Below are positions 12,325 to 24,235 of a stretch of 64,000 bases of DNA, piece by piece. The stretch lies in assembly GCA_029532625.1 (NCBI GenBank), contig JARFXM010000006.1, positions 682,001 to 746,000 on the forward strand, in the 5' to 3' direction. Each line of letters opens with the position of its first letter. Positions within the stretch are counted from its first letter, which is position 1. Made by a program: the position numbers and the translations under genes. Source of the stretch: Lomentospora prolificans (lineage: Eukaryota > Ascomycota > Sordariomycetes > Microascales > Microascaceae). The notes under the pieces were generated by a model that saw nothing but the letters and a program-made list of their open reading frames with translations, had not been told where the DNA came from and did no database searches.

Positions 12325-15065
12325 GCCGGAGACTAGCAGATTAGAAAAGAACTTGGTTAGCATATTTATGGACAGTCCTTAGACGAACTTCAGCGTCTGA
12401 TAGATGGTTTGGTTGTCTGATGGTTCCGCCCCAGAGCAGAGCAAGCAGTCTTTGGCAGCTCGGCTTAAGTACCATCACCGCGGAACATGGTGCAGTACGT
12501 CGGTCCAGAAAAGCAGAAATGAGTGGTCGATCTTTACTCACAACTCATCTTGCGAGGACAATGGGCGAACGCGCAATAGATATGGAGCTAGTTCCGGAAG
12601 CGTGGAGGCCCGCGCTGGGCAGGAATGAAGCTGCGAGGTCAAGATTGATTGGTAGACAAGGTGGAAAAAGACACCCGACGGTACGATAGGGTTCGCTTCC
12701 AGACACGACTGCGCAAGGGGCGAAGAACGGCCAGCGACAGCAAGGCAGTGAGGGAGAAAGGAACTCCAAACGGTAAAACGCGCCGCAAGGATTCAGCCGA
12801 CAGAAGAGGAACCTGGGTATTACTTGAAGAGGGAGAAACTAAGAAAAAGCCTTGGACTCTTCCGTCTGGAACGAGAGATGGCGGATGTGCGGATGGCGGG
12901 GTACGCAATAGGGGGGGGACGAGGACCAGAGGTGAGCCAGCAGAGCGGGGTCAAGTCAGCCTTATTAGTATCAGTGGTTGTGCGGTGGTGGGGGAGCCAA
13001 GTGGATAGCCAAACGAGGCGCAGATCGCAAGAGAGCGAATAAAACTGGGCTGGGTCCCGGCGAGACGGGTCGCAAATTTGCGGCTGTGGGTTTGTGAAGC
13101 AGCGGAATGTGGAATGTGACCTGGGGCGAGTGGAAGAGGAGAAAGCAATGACAGGCCGCAGCCTGGCGATGTTCGGGGAGCGCAGCGCAAATAAGCAGCG
13201 AGATTTGTGCCCAGGGAGGGCGGGGGAGAGCGAGGGAGCCAAAAGATCCATGGATGAAATCAGCCCCCCAACATTTAGGTTTCGCGACCGAGGAATCACC
13301 AACTTTGAGGGAGGCTGTGGACACCACCTCCTAGTTGTCCCCGATGGAGAGCAGGAGCTACAGGGATCGAGGTACAACACTCCCGACGGCCACCATCAAT
13401 TGATGTGGTGCCTCGCTTGCTAGGACAGCATTCTCAGCAAGGCTCAGCTTTCCGGGGTTCAATTGCTGCGACTGGTCATCTTTCTACTTTCGGTGGTCAT
13501 CTTGTAATTGACCTGCAGCTGCATAGAAATTTGGGAGGGGCAGTGCTAAGAAAAAGATCGGACGCCAGCAATGTCGAAGGGAGAGATCCCTACAAAGGCT
13601 CCGAGGGTTGAGCCTGGGAGACTAGGGGAGAACAAGGGAAGGCGTCGATTCTGCAGGCGTCATCAAGTGTATTATTGGGTTCGCCGCTAGAGTCTTGATT
13701 CGGTCTCGGTTCACGAAGATTCGCGCTGCATCCCGATTGTCTCGTCCATGATGCTCTATCCGTACACGGCGCTGGTTGTCTTCCCATTCATATATTCCCA
13801 TTACCCCAGTTCACCCCAACATAGAGTGAATCAATGGTTCCTTTGGGGGTGAGTGACCAGCATACCGAAAACAAGGCTGGCTCTGTAAAAATAGTATGAT
13901 GGTCCGTCAATTGATGATACCAAAATTACAGTGCTACGCTACGCCAGGCCAGCTGTCATGGGAAGGGCCTGGCCAGCCAGCCATAGGGACGGCTGCTCTT
14001 AGCGCCATCCGTGGATGCTGGCTGGCGACTCCACCAGCCAGCCAGCTTGGCTACATGTAGGATGATTGAGGGGAGGCAACCAGGCGCAGTGATGTAGTGT
14101 CTCAGGCTGGCCCCCATATGCTTGCCAGGCTCAATGAAAGAACATCATTTTTATCTCCTCAGGCCATCAGTGCACCCACAGACGAATTGGGCAAGGGCTC
14201 AGGCAACTCTTTTCACCAAGCGACATTGTAGTTGTAGCACATATTCTTGGAATCCGGTCACACGGAGATTCTGGCCACACTGGTTTGCCCTGTTCTAGGC
14301 CCCAAGCTCTAGGAGAACTGGCACTCTGGAAAGGCACGACATATTTTAGAACTTTACATGTAGCCTCAGTGTCAACTTGAACCTCAAACCAGGTTAGGAA
14401 GAGGACGACCTCTATACTTTGTACGCACTTCAAATATGCCTCGGGTTTCTGACTAATAAGCTACTCCGGTACACTGGCAGAGTGCGACATCTGCATGAAT
14501 ACTTCACCACGGTTGTCTTTTTGAGTTCTAAAACACCGTGGATTTGAGACGCCGAAACCCCCCTTAAACAATGATATATCCCACTCACATTAATCGTCAT
14601 CGCAACTGAGGAAGACAGGCCTCATCTCCTCCCCCTTCTCGACTTCGATTTCGCGGCACCGTCGCCGAGCCTTCCCTTGCTTCCCGCCGCCGTCTACGCT
14701 GTACCCGCCCGTGGCAGCCTGATCTCACGATCGTGGCCCGTGAAGAGTCGGCGCCTCCTTCACACTTCAAACCCCAGGCCGTAACTAACCTTTCCCAGGA
14801 GCTGGGATCCGATTTCCCGCCTCAGCCACTGTTGCCAATATTTTCTCCGACTCGACACCCCCTCTCCCCCCCACGCTACACTCCTGGCTCGCGAGGCTCG
14901 CGCTTTGAATGGACAATATTGATCGCTGCTATTGCTCGTCGGACCTTGAAAACCCCGAAGCGCATCGCCTCGGCCTGAAAGTAGCACCCAGAACCTATTA
15001 ATTCGATTCCTCCCTTTCAAAGCTTCCTCGACATCTGTACACTGCCCTCTTCTTGATCTTCGAAA
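12325..15065. other. Divergent intergenic region between the kinase and E2 genes
   Basis: About 2.7 kb upstream of both the kinase (-) and the E2 gene (+). Overlapping frames at 12.6-13.4 kb on both strands have no recognisable product. It contains the densest GCCA/TGGC motif cluster of the window (13969-14046), including a hairpin-forming inverted repeat. The 450 bases before 15066 are pyrimidine-rich, consistent with the E2 promoter and leader. Confidence 0.5.
14017..14042. repeat. Inverted repeat GCTGGCTGG / CCAGCCAGC
   Basis: Nine-base perfect arms at 14017-14025 and 14034-14042 are separated by eight bases; the right arm continues as a third CAGC unit to 14046. A related CCAGCCAGCC stands 45 bases to the left, at 13973-13982. 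Confidence 0.9.
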
Positions 15066-15766
15066 ATGGCGAACACCTTCGCGACCAAGAGATTAGGAAA
15101 GGAGCTCAGCAAGGTGAGCCCCACACATCTCGTTCCCCCCTCCCACCCCGCCATTTCGACTATATCCACCCCAGCAGACAGCGCGCGCGTTCGTCCGGCG
15201 CGATGCGCCTGGTTTGACCGATTCGCATGAAGCTGATAAGCGGCAAACGGTTTCGTTTTCTTTTAGATTAATAACAGCCTCCCTCCCGGCATCGAGCTCG
15301 TCTCTGCGGATAACTTTGAAGAGTGGTTCCTCGATATCAAGGTTCTCGACGAAAACCCCCTTTACAAGGGTGAGACGTACCGTCTCAAGTTCAAGTTTTC
15401 GGGCTCATACCCCATCGGTTAGTACCGTTCCTCGGAATCATCGAGATACCCTAGTTTTCTTGTACATTGATTACAGTCTAACGACTTTCTGCTTTAGAAC
15501 CGCCCGAGGTCACATTCGTGAAGCTTGTTGACCGACCGATCCCGATCCATCCTCACATATACTCCAACGGCATCATCTGCCTCGACCTTTTGGGCCAGCA
15601 GGGATGGAGTCCGGTCCAAAATGTCGAGAGTGTATGCATGAGTCTACAGAGCATGCTAACGGGTAACACAAAGAACGAGCGACCGCCGGGCGACGAAGAA
15701 TTTGTGCGAGGAAACCGTCTGCGACCCCGAGATATCGACTTCTACTACCACGATAACACCGTATAG
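15066..15766 (+). CDS. ubc16: Ubiquitin-conjugating enzyme E2, UBE2W/Ubc16 type (155 aa)
   Basis: Three exons: 15066-15113, 15267-15417 and 15498-15766. Introns start GTGAGC and GTTAGT and end TTAG; phases close to 156 codons. The protein is a bare E2 (UBC) fold. The motif before the active site is HPH (residues 84-86) in place of the usual HPN, followed by IYSNGIICLDLL with the predicted catalytic Cys94. The C-terminus ends DFYYHDNTV, parallel to the WYHDDT ending of animal UBE2W. These features together mark UBE2W, an E2 known to ubiquitinate flexible protein N-termini; that activity is family knowledge, not shown here. It acts in cytosol or nucleus with RING or U-box E3 ligases. The long first intron (153 nt) after only 16 codons makes this gene easy to misannotate. 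Confidence 0.95.
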
Positions 15767-18700
15767 GGATTATCTGAGTTGCTCTTGGTATACGCTAATG
15801 AGAAATGAAGCGTAACGGCAGAGATGGTGGAGGGACATATCACTCCCCCAAGTATTGCTTGTATTGTTGGGTTAATCGTGCGATTGGGGACGGAGGGCCG
15901 AGCATGGTGAACATGGCGCGCACATTCTCTTAACGGGCCTGATCCGTTCCTTTGATGCTACGGATATAACTCGCCAAGCCGCCTGCGTAAAACTTTCATA
16001 GCCAACTTTGGCTCTTGTATAGGTAGAGGATGGGGCGTCTCGGCAGGTGTTTCGCCTACGTGGAGGGCGAGGTGTCATAGAGCTGGCATGCGATTCTACT
16101 AAAATCGAGGCGTATTCGGAGTCTTTTTTTTTTTTTTTTGCTCGCTGGGCTTTGGGCCAAGTCTGGGGGTGAATGAGTTATGACTTATCGACAAGATTGG
16201 CTTCAACACAAGGATAGATCAGCGATAAAGGCTCTTATCAGCAACAATGCTCAATATACAACCCGGGAATTCGGATCCGGGCTCAATGCGGCCCCCTCTG
16301 TTTTTGGTGCAAAGACAACGCATCATGGATGCCCAGGCAGCTTGATATTTGATCTTTTGGGTTTTATCGATCATGGTAGGGCATCAAACTTTGATGCCAC
16401 AGCTTCTCTTCACGAAATGGCAAACTATGAAAGCCAGAGATGAGGGTGACTACTTGCGTGGCTACAAGAACCGGTTACCCCCCTTAAGAGCGCGATGAAC
16501 CACGGGCTCTGATGGAGAGTGTATGACGTCATGAGAAGCTTCGTCAGTTCTCGATTCTCGATTCTCCCGCCAGGAGGAAATAGCAAACGCGTCAGATATG
16601 TTAGGGCCGAATCCCTGAGGTAATTAATACTTGCGCAATTCAACCCTCCGCGCCCAAACCTTTACGCCCATCTAGGGATTGGCTCCCGGCGAGAGATCTG
16701 GGATAGGGACGTAAATTCGGCCCCGTGACCATCGAGAGCTTTGTGCTACCTCCTCGGCAGATTCCGATTCCTCCCAGGGAAGGCTAACAGGCCGCCCCGG
16801 GGCTGCTCCTGCCATAATTTCCAGCGAGACTCACCGTGCTGTCGACTTCAAATATTACCTACCGAAAGGGGAAGTACGGGGTATTTTGTTCTTCGACTCC
16901 TGGGCACTACGTGTCCTAATAGTCTCCTCTGCCATATTGCTTTTGGCCAGTTATGCGTCACGTGGGATTTGGAGTTAGTCAATTGGTGAGGAAGCGAAAT
17001 TTTTTCTTTTGTTTGCTTGGGGGAGTCATATTCCGAGACATTGATAGGAGGGACCGAGCCGGAATACCAGCGGTTACGAGCTATGTTGGGTGCCAGGTTG
17101 ATATCGAGCCAAGCTTATGTGGGCGAAATATCAGTTGTTGGAGGGTCTGAGCCGGGTCATCGGCCAGTGTTCGGGTTGAGGGTCATAGGCTGAGAGCAGG
17201 GCGACGATTCTTGATAGGCGCTCCGAGCCGGGAACGCGGCATAGCTATCACCCAAATTTACAATGGCTTATGGAGGGTCCGGCCCGAGTCATCGGCTAGA
17301 ATCCGGCTGCTGGGTAGGGATGGGCTAATTTTTTATTTTTATTTTATTTTATTTTATTTTTTGTTTTGTTGTTTTGAACAAGGGAGCGATGTTTGATGGA
17401 GGGTCCGAGCCGGCAGGGCGGCGTCAGCGTTAAACTGGCATTTATGGCGAGTCGGGATAGGACCAGTGATGCATGGCAAGCATGCCTCCTTCAGATGACA
17501 GGCGAAAGCGGGTTCGGGGTCCCGGGATATTGTGGAGCCCGAATGTTCTCAACTGGATTCACACGGCCAAACAAATTCCCCACGCGCATCTTTAGCTTTT
17601 GGGACGCTATAACCTTCCCGTGCTGGTGGGTTTGGGTGGACGACGGGAAACCCCATGAGACGCACTTTGTGCGACGGAAATCGGGAGGTCTGGGTGCTTA
17701 CGCCGGGTGGCGCCTGAGTCGCTCGCCGCCCATGACTGCGATCCCTGAACCTAATTTCCTTAGGTACGGAGGTACATTGATGGAGTGAGGGTCAAGGGGA
17801 CGAACTACCAATAGAAAGAGCCCCGATTTGTGTTATGCAATGGATTCCTCACCTCACACGTTTCCAAGGTTCCTCTTTTTCTTTTCTCTTTGGCCTCGTG
17901 GTGAAGATTCGTCAACTGTGCGACAAAAGCGCGAGGTGATGAGGCTACATTGACGCGCGAAACACGCAAAATTGGATGGTATAGCTGGAAATCTCGTGTG
18001 ATGGACTTCAAATGCTTCGAACATGATGGACACGGCCTGTAGATGACTCAAGTGTTGAAACCACTCAGACAGGCAAGTGCAGGATGAAGCCAAATGTTGC
18101 TGCCTACTGCTTAGGTTTGCGCCAGGTTTGCACCCTCTAGGGTAACTGCTTGGCAATACGGGAGTTCCAAGCGAGTTGAAAGATGGAGGGTCCGAGAAAA
18201 ATGGTGCAAATGTTAGTCTTGCAGGCAGAAGTGTGGAGAGACTTGCTCTTCAGCGGGATTCCGCCGGGAGCACAAGTACATCAGACCGCCCCAAAGCGTT
18301 GTGGTTCGCGGCGTGGAAGTGAAAGTATCTGCCGCGAAACGACACGAGAAATACGGCCGGGTCTGGCGTCGGGAACCCTCCACTAGTTTACCCTTGGGTA
18401 GGTTCTAGAACTGAGCCAGAGGAATTGGATGTACTGATCAATCCAACTCTCTCAGGCTGGCTATCGCCGAAAATGGAAATACAAAGTACTCCGTATTTGG
18501 GACGCCACTACCCCAAGCGAGGGCATCCAGCTGATGAGGAGTCTATTTGAACAACCTGCTCCCTTCTCGAGCAGATCTGTGATGGGAGCGTTTGCCGGCT
18601 TGTTCTCTTCAGCGGTTCTTCTCTAGTCTTCGTCTTTCCTATTTGATAATATTTCTTCCCCTCCTTTTGTTATTTCCTGCGCAAACTTGTCGACGCTCTT

Positions 18701-18952
18701 GGCGTTGCATTTTTCCTCCTTCAAAGCCCCCTTGTATTATTTCGGGGGTTTCCAGGGGCCCGTCGCGTCCCGCCTGGCTTCGCAAGTGTGAAGCTAGATC
18801 GCCCCCTAATAGGCAGCCGAATTCTTCCAATCCACGGACATTCCTAAACCTCCAACCAGGACCTAGAGCCTGCCCCTAAAAGGCAACAGATTTCCGCCTT
18901 GCTGTTGTCCTCAGGCTTTCTACCCTTCCCCATGACTGCTTCGTAAGACGAC
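15767..18952. other. Intergenic region with diverged GGAGGGTCCGAG repeats
   Basis: This 3.2-kb stretch holds no supportable gene. It contains T16 at 16124-16139, an ATTTT-rich tract at 17327-17376, and four to five diverged copies of a GGAGGGTCCGAGCCGGG-like unit (17139, 17222, 17271, 17397, 18184). A 131-codon open frame starting at 17393 runs through one of these repeats and has no family features. Bases 18592-18952 are pyrimidine-rich and are probably the leader of the transporter gene. Confidence 0.5.
17139..17413 (+). repeat. Diverged short repeats (unit TGGAGGGTCcGagCCggg)
   Basis: Copies at 17139-17167, 17271-17298 and 17397-17413 share TGGAGGGTC followed by a GAGCC/GCCCGAG element. 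The first two also share TCATCGGC after it. A bare TCCGAGCCGGG lies at 17222, and a fourth TGGAGGGTCCGAG is at 18184-18196. Spacing between the three main copies is about 125-132 bases, which suggests a decayed tandem array. Confidence 0.7.
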
Positions 18953-21900
18953 ATGAGCGAAAAAGAAATCACTGCCGCTGAATCGGCGCCTCAGGCGTCC
19001 GACGCGCTCAAGACTGAACAGTCAAAGCCCGACACGGCGGCCGGCTCTGAAGATACTGCAGTCCCTGTGGCCTCAGACGAAGAGAAGAAGAAAACTAAGG
19101 AGGAAGAGCAGGCGGCAAAGGCTCATCCAGAGCGAGAGGCTGGCTTTAAGGATATAGTGGCAAGTAGTCTTATGAGGAGGGACCAAACGAACGGTTCCTT
19201 GGTTTCTTCTCATGTGCTAATTTGTGAGGTAGCGTGTGTTTGGGTATGGTACGAAATGGGATTATCTCGCCTACGTTGTTGGTGCGTTGTCGTCCATCGC
19301 TGCCGGCATTGTAAGTTTGTCGTTTCGTTTCTCTAATGATACCGAGCTGGGCGCAGTTCTAGGGACCTAATGATGCTAATAACTCCTCTTATATCTAGTC
19401 TCTCCCGCTGGTTATGGTTCTTTTCGGTATGTACTGCGTCCTTGCATGCGACACCGCCTCGTTGTCGAGTACTCGGGGTCCGTTTAACGATTGTGTGCAG
19501 GTCAACTTGTGGAAAAGTTCCAGACCTTTGCTACCCCAGGTGCATTTGATCCCTCGATGGTCGATCCCGAGACGGCCAGGGCACGCGTAGGCGAGTTCCA
19601 AGGGGAGGTTGATAGGCTAGCGTTGTACTTGACCGCGCTCTTCATTGTTCGTTTCGGATGCAACTACATCAACAAGGTAAGGCGTTGCTACCACAGCCAT
19701 CCGTCCGGCCAAATTCCATCTAATGCCGGTACTCCAGGTCACCTTCCGCATGGTTGGCATCCGCATGTCATCCGCCGTGCGAGCTCATTTCATGCGCTCC
19801 CTGTTTGCCCAGTCAATCCACGTTCTCGACACCTTACCTCCAGGCACCGCTGCATCCATGATTACGACCACTGCCAACACGCTACAGATCGGCATCTCTG
19901 AGAAACTGGGTGTTCTCATCGAGTTCACTGCCACCATGGTTGCAGCCCTCGTCATTGCTTTCATCTACAGCTGGTCCCTGACCCTCGTCTGCTTTAGCGC
20001 CACTGTCTTCATCATGCTCACGCTCGGTGTTCTCCTTCCCTTGATCCTCAAAGGAGTCAGCAGACACACGAAGGCCGAAGGCAAGGCCACGGCTATCGCC
20101 ACGGAGGCTCTCGGCAGCATTCGCATGATCGCCGCTTGTGGCGCAGAAAACCGCATGCTTAAGCGCTACAAGGCGTGGTCCGAAGAGGCGAGGCGGCTGG
20201 CTCAGAAGGTGTCGCCTCTAATTTCTCTTCAGTTCGGTCTCGTGGTACGTATAATCGCCAGCTCCCAATCCTGGATTCGGAAGATGACAAGGTGCTGATC
20301 TAGCTTGTAGTTTTTTGCTCTCTGGGCAGTCTTTGGTCTCGCTTTCTGGTACGGCATTAAGTCCTTCCTCGAGGGAAGATTGAGCGGAGTCGGCGATATT
20401 GTCATGTAAGTGATGCAGCCCACACTACCTGCCTTGATTCCAAACTAATACAAATCGTTAAGCGTGTTGATGTCTTCTATGATGTTGGTAATGTCCATGG
20501 AACGCATCTCCACACCCCTCTTGGCTCTCGGCAAAGCCATGCTTGCTGCCTGCCAGTTCTTCACCATCATCGACGCCCCTCTGCCGAATGCTGGCCATCT
20601 CAAGGACCCTGATGCGTCCGCTACTGATGATATCACCTTTGAGAACGTCACCTTTGCCTATCCTAGCCGCCCTCATGTTAAGGTTCTTGATGATCTTAGC
20701 CTCAAGATTGAGGCAGGTAAGCTCACCGCCATCGTCGGTCCTTCTGGTTCTGGAAAGAGTACCATTGTCGGCTTGCTTCAACGCTGGTATTCCCTCAGCG
20801 ATCAATACGTCATCGAGAAGGCGATCGGCAAGGAAGAAATGGAAAAGCGCAAGAAGAAGGCGGCCAAGGCCAAGGCTAGAGAGAAACGGATCAAGAAGGG
20901 CAAGTCTGTCTCTGCTGATGACGAGTCTTCCGATGAGGAAGACCAGCCGAACACTGAAGAACAGAGTACGGGAGAGCCTATCAAGAACACCGGTCGCATT
21001 GCAAGCGGCAAAAACGCCATTGACGATATCGAAGCTATTTGGTGGCGCACACAGATTGGCTTGGTCCAGCAGGAGCCTTTCCTATTCAACGACACCATCT
21101 ATAACAACGTCGCATACGGTTTAATCGGTTCTATCTGGGAGAACGAATCCGAGGAGAAGAAACGCGAACTTGTCAAGGAAGCATGCACCGAAGCTTTCGC
21201 TAGCGAGTTCATCGACCGGTTGCCCGAGGCAAGTCCTCTTGCCGCAATGAACCACCCCACCACCCTGTGCATAGACTGACGTTCTTTCATTCTAGGGTTA
21301 CGACACAACTGTCGGCGAGAGCGGAGCTAAGCTTAGCGGTGGGCAGCGTCAGCGAATTGCCATTGCCCGCTCCATCGTCCGGAAGCCCAAGATCCTCATC
21401 CTCGACGAAGCTACCAGCGCTATCGACGTTCGCGGCGAAAAGATCGTGCAGGCCGCTCTCGACAAAGTTGCCCAGAATCGTACCACCATTACTATTGCCC
21501 ATCGCTTGTCCACCATCAAGAAGGCCGACCGCATCATTGTTCTCAAGAAGGGCAAGGTTGTCGAAACCGGAACCCATCACTCGCTCCTCGAGAACCCCGA
21601 GGGTGTTTACTCGGGTCTTGTTCTCGCTCAGAAGCTGAATCTCGGTGATACGGCTGAAGGTGACGAGTCGGAAGACTCTGATGAGAAGCTCGACACCGTC
21701 ATGAGCCGCGTCAAGAGCGGAGGCCAGGCCGCTGCGGAAGAGGACAAGGATAAAAAGAAGGGAAAGGGAACGAGTCGCAGCTTTTTCGCCAGCTTTGGTC
21801 GTCTGCTTATCGAGCAACGCAGTCTGCGCCTTTTCCTCGCTCTCACCGTTTTCTTCGCCGCTTGTGTCGGAGGTATGATGAATTTCGCCGCCGCTGATCG

Positions 21901-23678
21901 TTTCGAGTTGGATCGAACCCTACTAAAAGTTTCTTCTTATAGCTGGTATTCCCATTTTGGCTTGGCTGTTTGCCAAGATCATCGTTGTCTTCAACTACGT
22001 TAACGACCCCGACAAGATGCGATCGGAGAGCGAGTTCTGGTCTCTAATGTGGGTCGTCCTCGCTATCGGCACCGGCCTCTCCTATTTCTTCATGGGCAGC
22101 GTCTCACAGCACATCTCCGTATCCGTCGAGGATGTCTATCGAAAGGAATACTTTGAGTCCATCCTTTATCAGGAGATGCCCTTCTTTGACAATGACGATA
22201 ATGCCCAGGGTATTCTTACTTCCAGGATCTCCGGCGACCCCAAACTTCTCCAAGAGATGTCGGGTCTCAACATGGCCATGGTTTACTCTAGCGTCTTTAG
22301 TCTTCTTGGTGGGTTGATCATTGCTTTCATCTTTGCGTGGAAACTTGCCATTGTCGCCTTCTTCGTCACGGTGCCCATCGGTCTTGCGTCGGCCTATTTC
22401 CGCGTCAAGTACGAGTTGGAATTCGAAAAGGTCAACAACGAAGTCTTTGATTCGAGCTCCAAGTTTGCCGCCGAGACTATTGGCGCGTTTAGGACCGTGT
22501 CATCCCTTACACTCGAAAACACCATCGCGACTCGCTACGAGACGCTCCTTCGAAGCCACGTCGTGACCGCGTTCCGCAAGGCGCTCTGGACCAGTCTCAT
22601 CTTCGCCTTCTCTGACAGCTCAAATTTGGGATGTCAGGCACTCATATTCTGGTACGGCGGCCGGCTCATGCTCAAGGGTGAGATAGACAACACTGCTTTC
22701 TTTGTGTGCATGATGGCCGTCATTCAGGGTGCCGAGAGCGCTGGCCAGGGCCTCAGCTTCGGCCCCAACGCTGTGCAGGCGAGTGAGGCGTCCAACCGTA
22801 TCCTCAATGTCCGGGAGAGCCGCAACCGCGATTCAATCTCCAAGGACGTGGTCATCGCTGACACCGAGGGCGGCGTCAAAATCGAGCTCGAGGATATCCA
22901 CTTCAAGTATCCCACGCGCAACATTCCGGTATTCAAGGGCCTCAACCTCACCATCGAGAAGGGTCAGTTCGCGGCGCTAGTCGGTGCATCGGGTTGTGGC
23001 AAGACAAGCATCATCTCTCTCCTGGAGCGCTTCTACAATCCGGCCAAGGGTAGGATCCTCGTCAACGGCACGGACATTCAGGATATCAACGTCTACTCGT
23101 ATCGCAATTACCTCTCCCTCGTGGCCCAAGAACCCACCCTGTTCCAGGGCACCCTTCGCGAGAATATCCTCCTCGGCGTCGACCCGGAGACCGTCACCGA
23201 TGAGCAGCTCCACGCCGCGTGCCGCGACGCCTCGATTCACGACTTCATCGCCTCCTTGCCCGACGGCTACAACACCAACGTCGGCAGCAAGGGCGTTTCC
23301 CTCTCCGGCGGCCAGAAGCAGCGCGTCGCCATCGCCCGCGCCCTCATCCGCGACCCCAAGGTCCTCCTCCTCGACGAGGCCACCAGCTCGCTCGATTCCG
23401 AGTCGGAGAAGCTCGTGCAGGCGGCGTTCGAGCGCGCTGGAAAGGGTAGGACAATGGTCGTCGTCGCGCATCGCTTGGCGACCGTGCAGAACGCCGACGT
23501 CATCTTTGTCCTCGGCGAGGGTAAGCTTTTGGAGCAGGGTACCCACACCGAGCTGTTGAAGGCTAAGGGTGTGTACTGGAATATGGTAAGTCTCCATTTC
23601 GTTTCGTGTCGAAATAGTTTCCGTGTATGCTAACGACCCTGGATCCCACAGTGTCATAGCCAGGCCTTGGATAGGTAG
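18953..23678 (+). CDS. Full-size ABCB (MDR/P-glycoprotein-type) ABC transporter, 1366 aa
   Basis: Ten exons: 18953-19156, 19233-19310, 19399-19426, 19501-19676, 19738-20244, 20311-20405, 20463-21228, 21296-21872, 21943-23585 and 23652-23678. Layout is TMD1-NBD1-TMD2-NBD2. NBD1: Walker A GPSGSGKST (455-463), Q-loop VQQEP (near 566), signature LSGGQ (631-635), Walker B ILILDEATSAID, His in AHRLST. NBD2: Walker A GASGCGKT (from 1158), VAQEP, LSGGQ, LLLDEATSSLD, AHRLAT. Both catalytic sites look intact. The last nine codons (CHSQALDR-stop) sit in their own exon and match the usual family ending. Family members export lipophilic compounds at the plasma membrane; the substrate is unknown. Odd points: the intron 21229-21295 is GC-AG, and NBD1 has a Lys-rich then acidic insertion of about 60 residues between Walker A and Q-loop. 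The exon 1 donor (GTGGCA) is weak; it was chosen because it gives the expected FKD-RVF junction. Confidence 0.93.
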
Positions 23679-24235
23679 TAGGCTGCCACATCCCGCACGA
23701 GGGGTGGTTGGTTCACCCGATAAAAACTCGACGTTTTCGTTTTTCGTTTCGTGTATTTGTATTCATTTGTTCCATGATACCTCGTCGCCTTGGAATTCTT
23801 TTAAGACACGGCGGCGTCGGTCATTTGCCGTGCGTACCCTCCTCTCTGTTTCTTTTTGGATCGTATATTTGTAGCATCGCCTCTCGTCGCCACTCTAGCG
23901 CCGATAGAGTCGTACAGCACGGTAACCATCACCACTATACTTTCATCGCATATTAATACAAACTTTTTGTCTGGGATGCCTTCCTCTTTTAAGGTTTTAT
24001 GTAGACGTGGGGGTCAGTTGAGGAAAATCATTAATCCTATTCTAAAATGCGCCTGCTACTCCTTGGCCGTGCTAAAAGAAAGCTCTACACTTATCTCACA
24101 CTTCGTATCCTACCGTTTCACCAGCTACCTTCCGAAACTACCACGCAATGCAAATACCGTGAAAATCAAGAAAAAAAAACCTGTTCTTCCCCGGTCTAAA
24201 TCTTAGATCCACAAGATTTCCGAAGCCCAAGGTGT
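23679..24235. other. Tail-to-tail spacer between the ABC transporter and hydrolase genes
   Basis: A 557-base gap holding the 3' UTRs of the transporter (+) and the hydrolase (-). AT-rich in the middle with an A9 run near 24170. No further gene is seen. Confidence 0.6.

Noticed and set aside
17393..17788. 131-codon open frame
   Set aside because: It runs through the diverged repeat region, has an odd composition rich in Trp, Arg and Gly, and shows no family features.
19157..19214. Longer first exon of the ABCB gene using a later donor
   Set aside because: It would add about 15 residues between FKD and RVF, where the family has a tight conserved junction; the weak GTGGCA donor at 19157 fits better.
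22977..23657. 226-codon open frame antisense to the ABCB gene (and similar antisense frames in the tricalbin and AnPRT genes)
   Set aside because: Shadow frames that arise from strong third-position C/G bias of the real coding strand.
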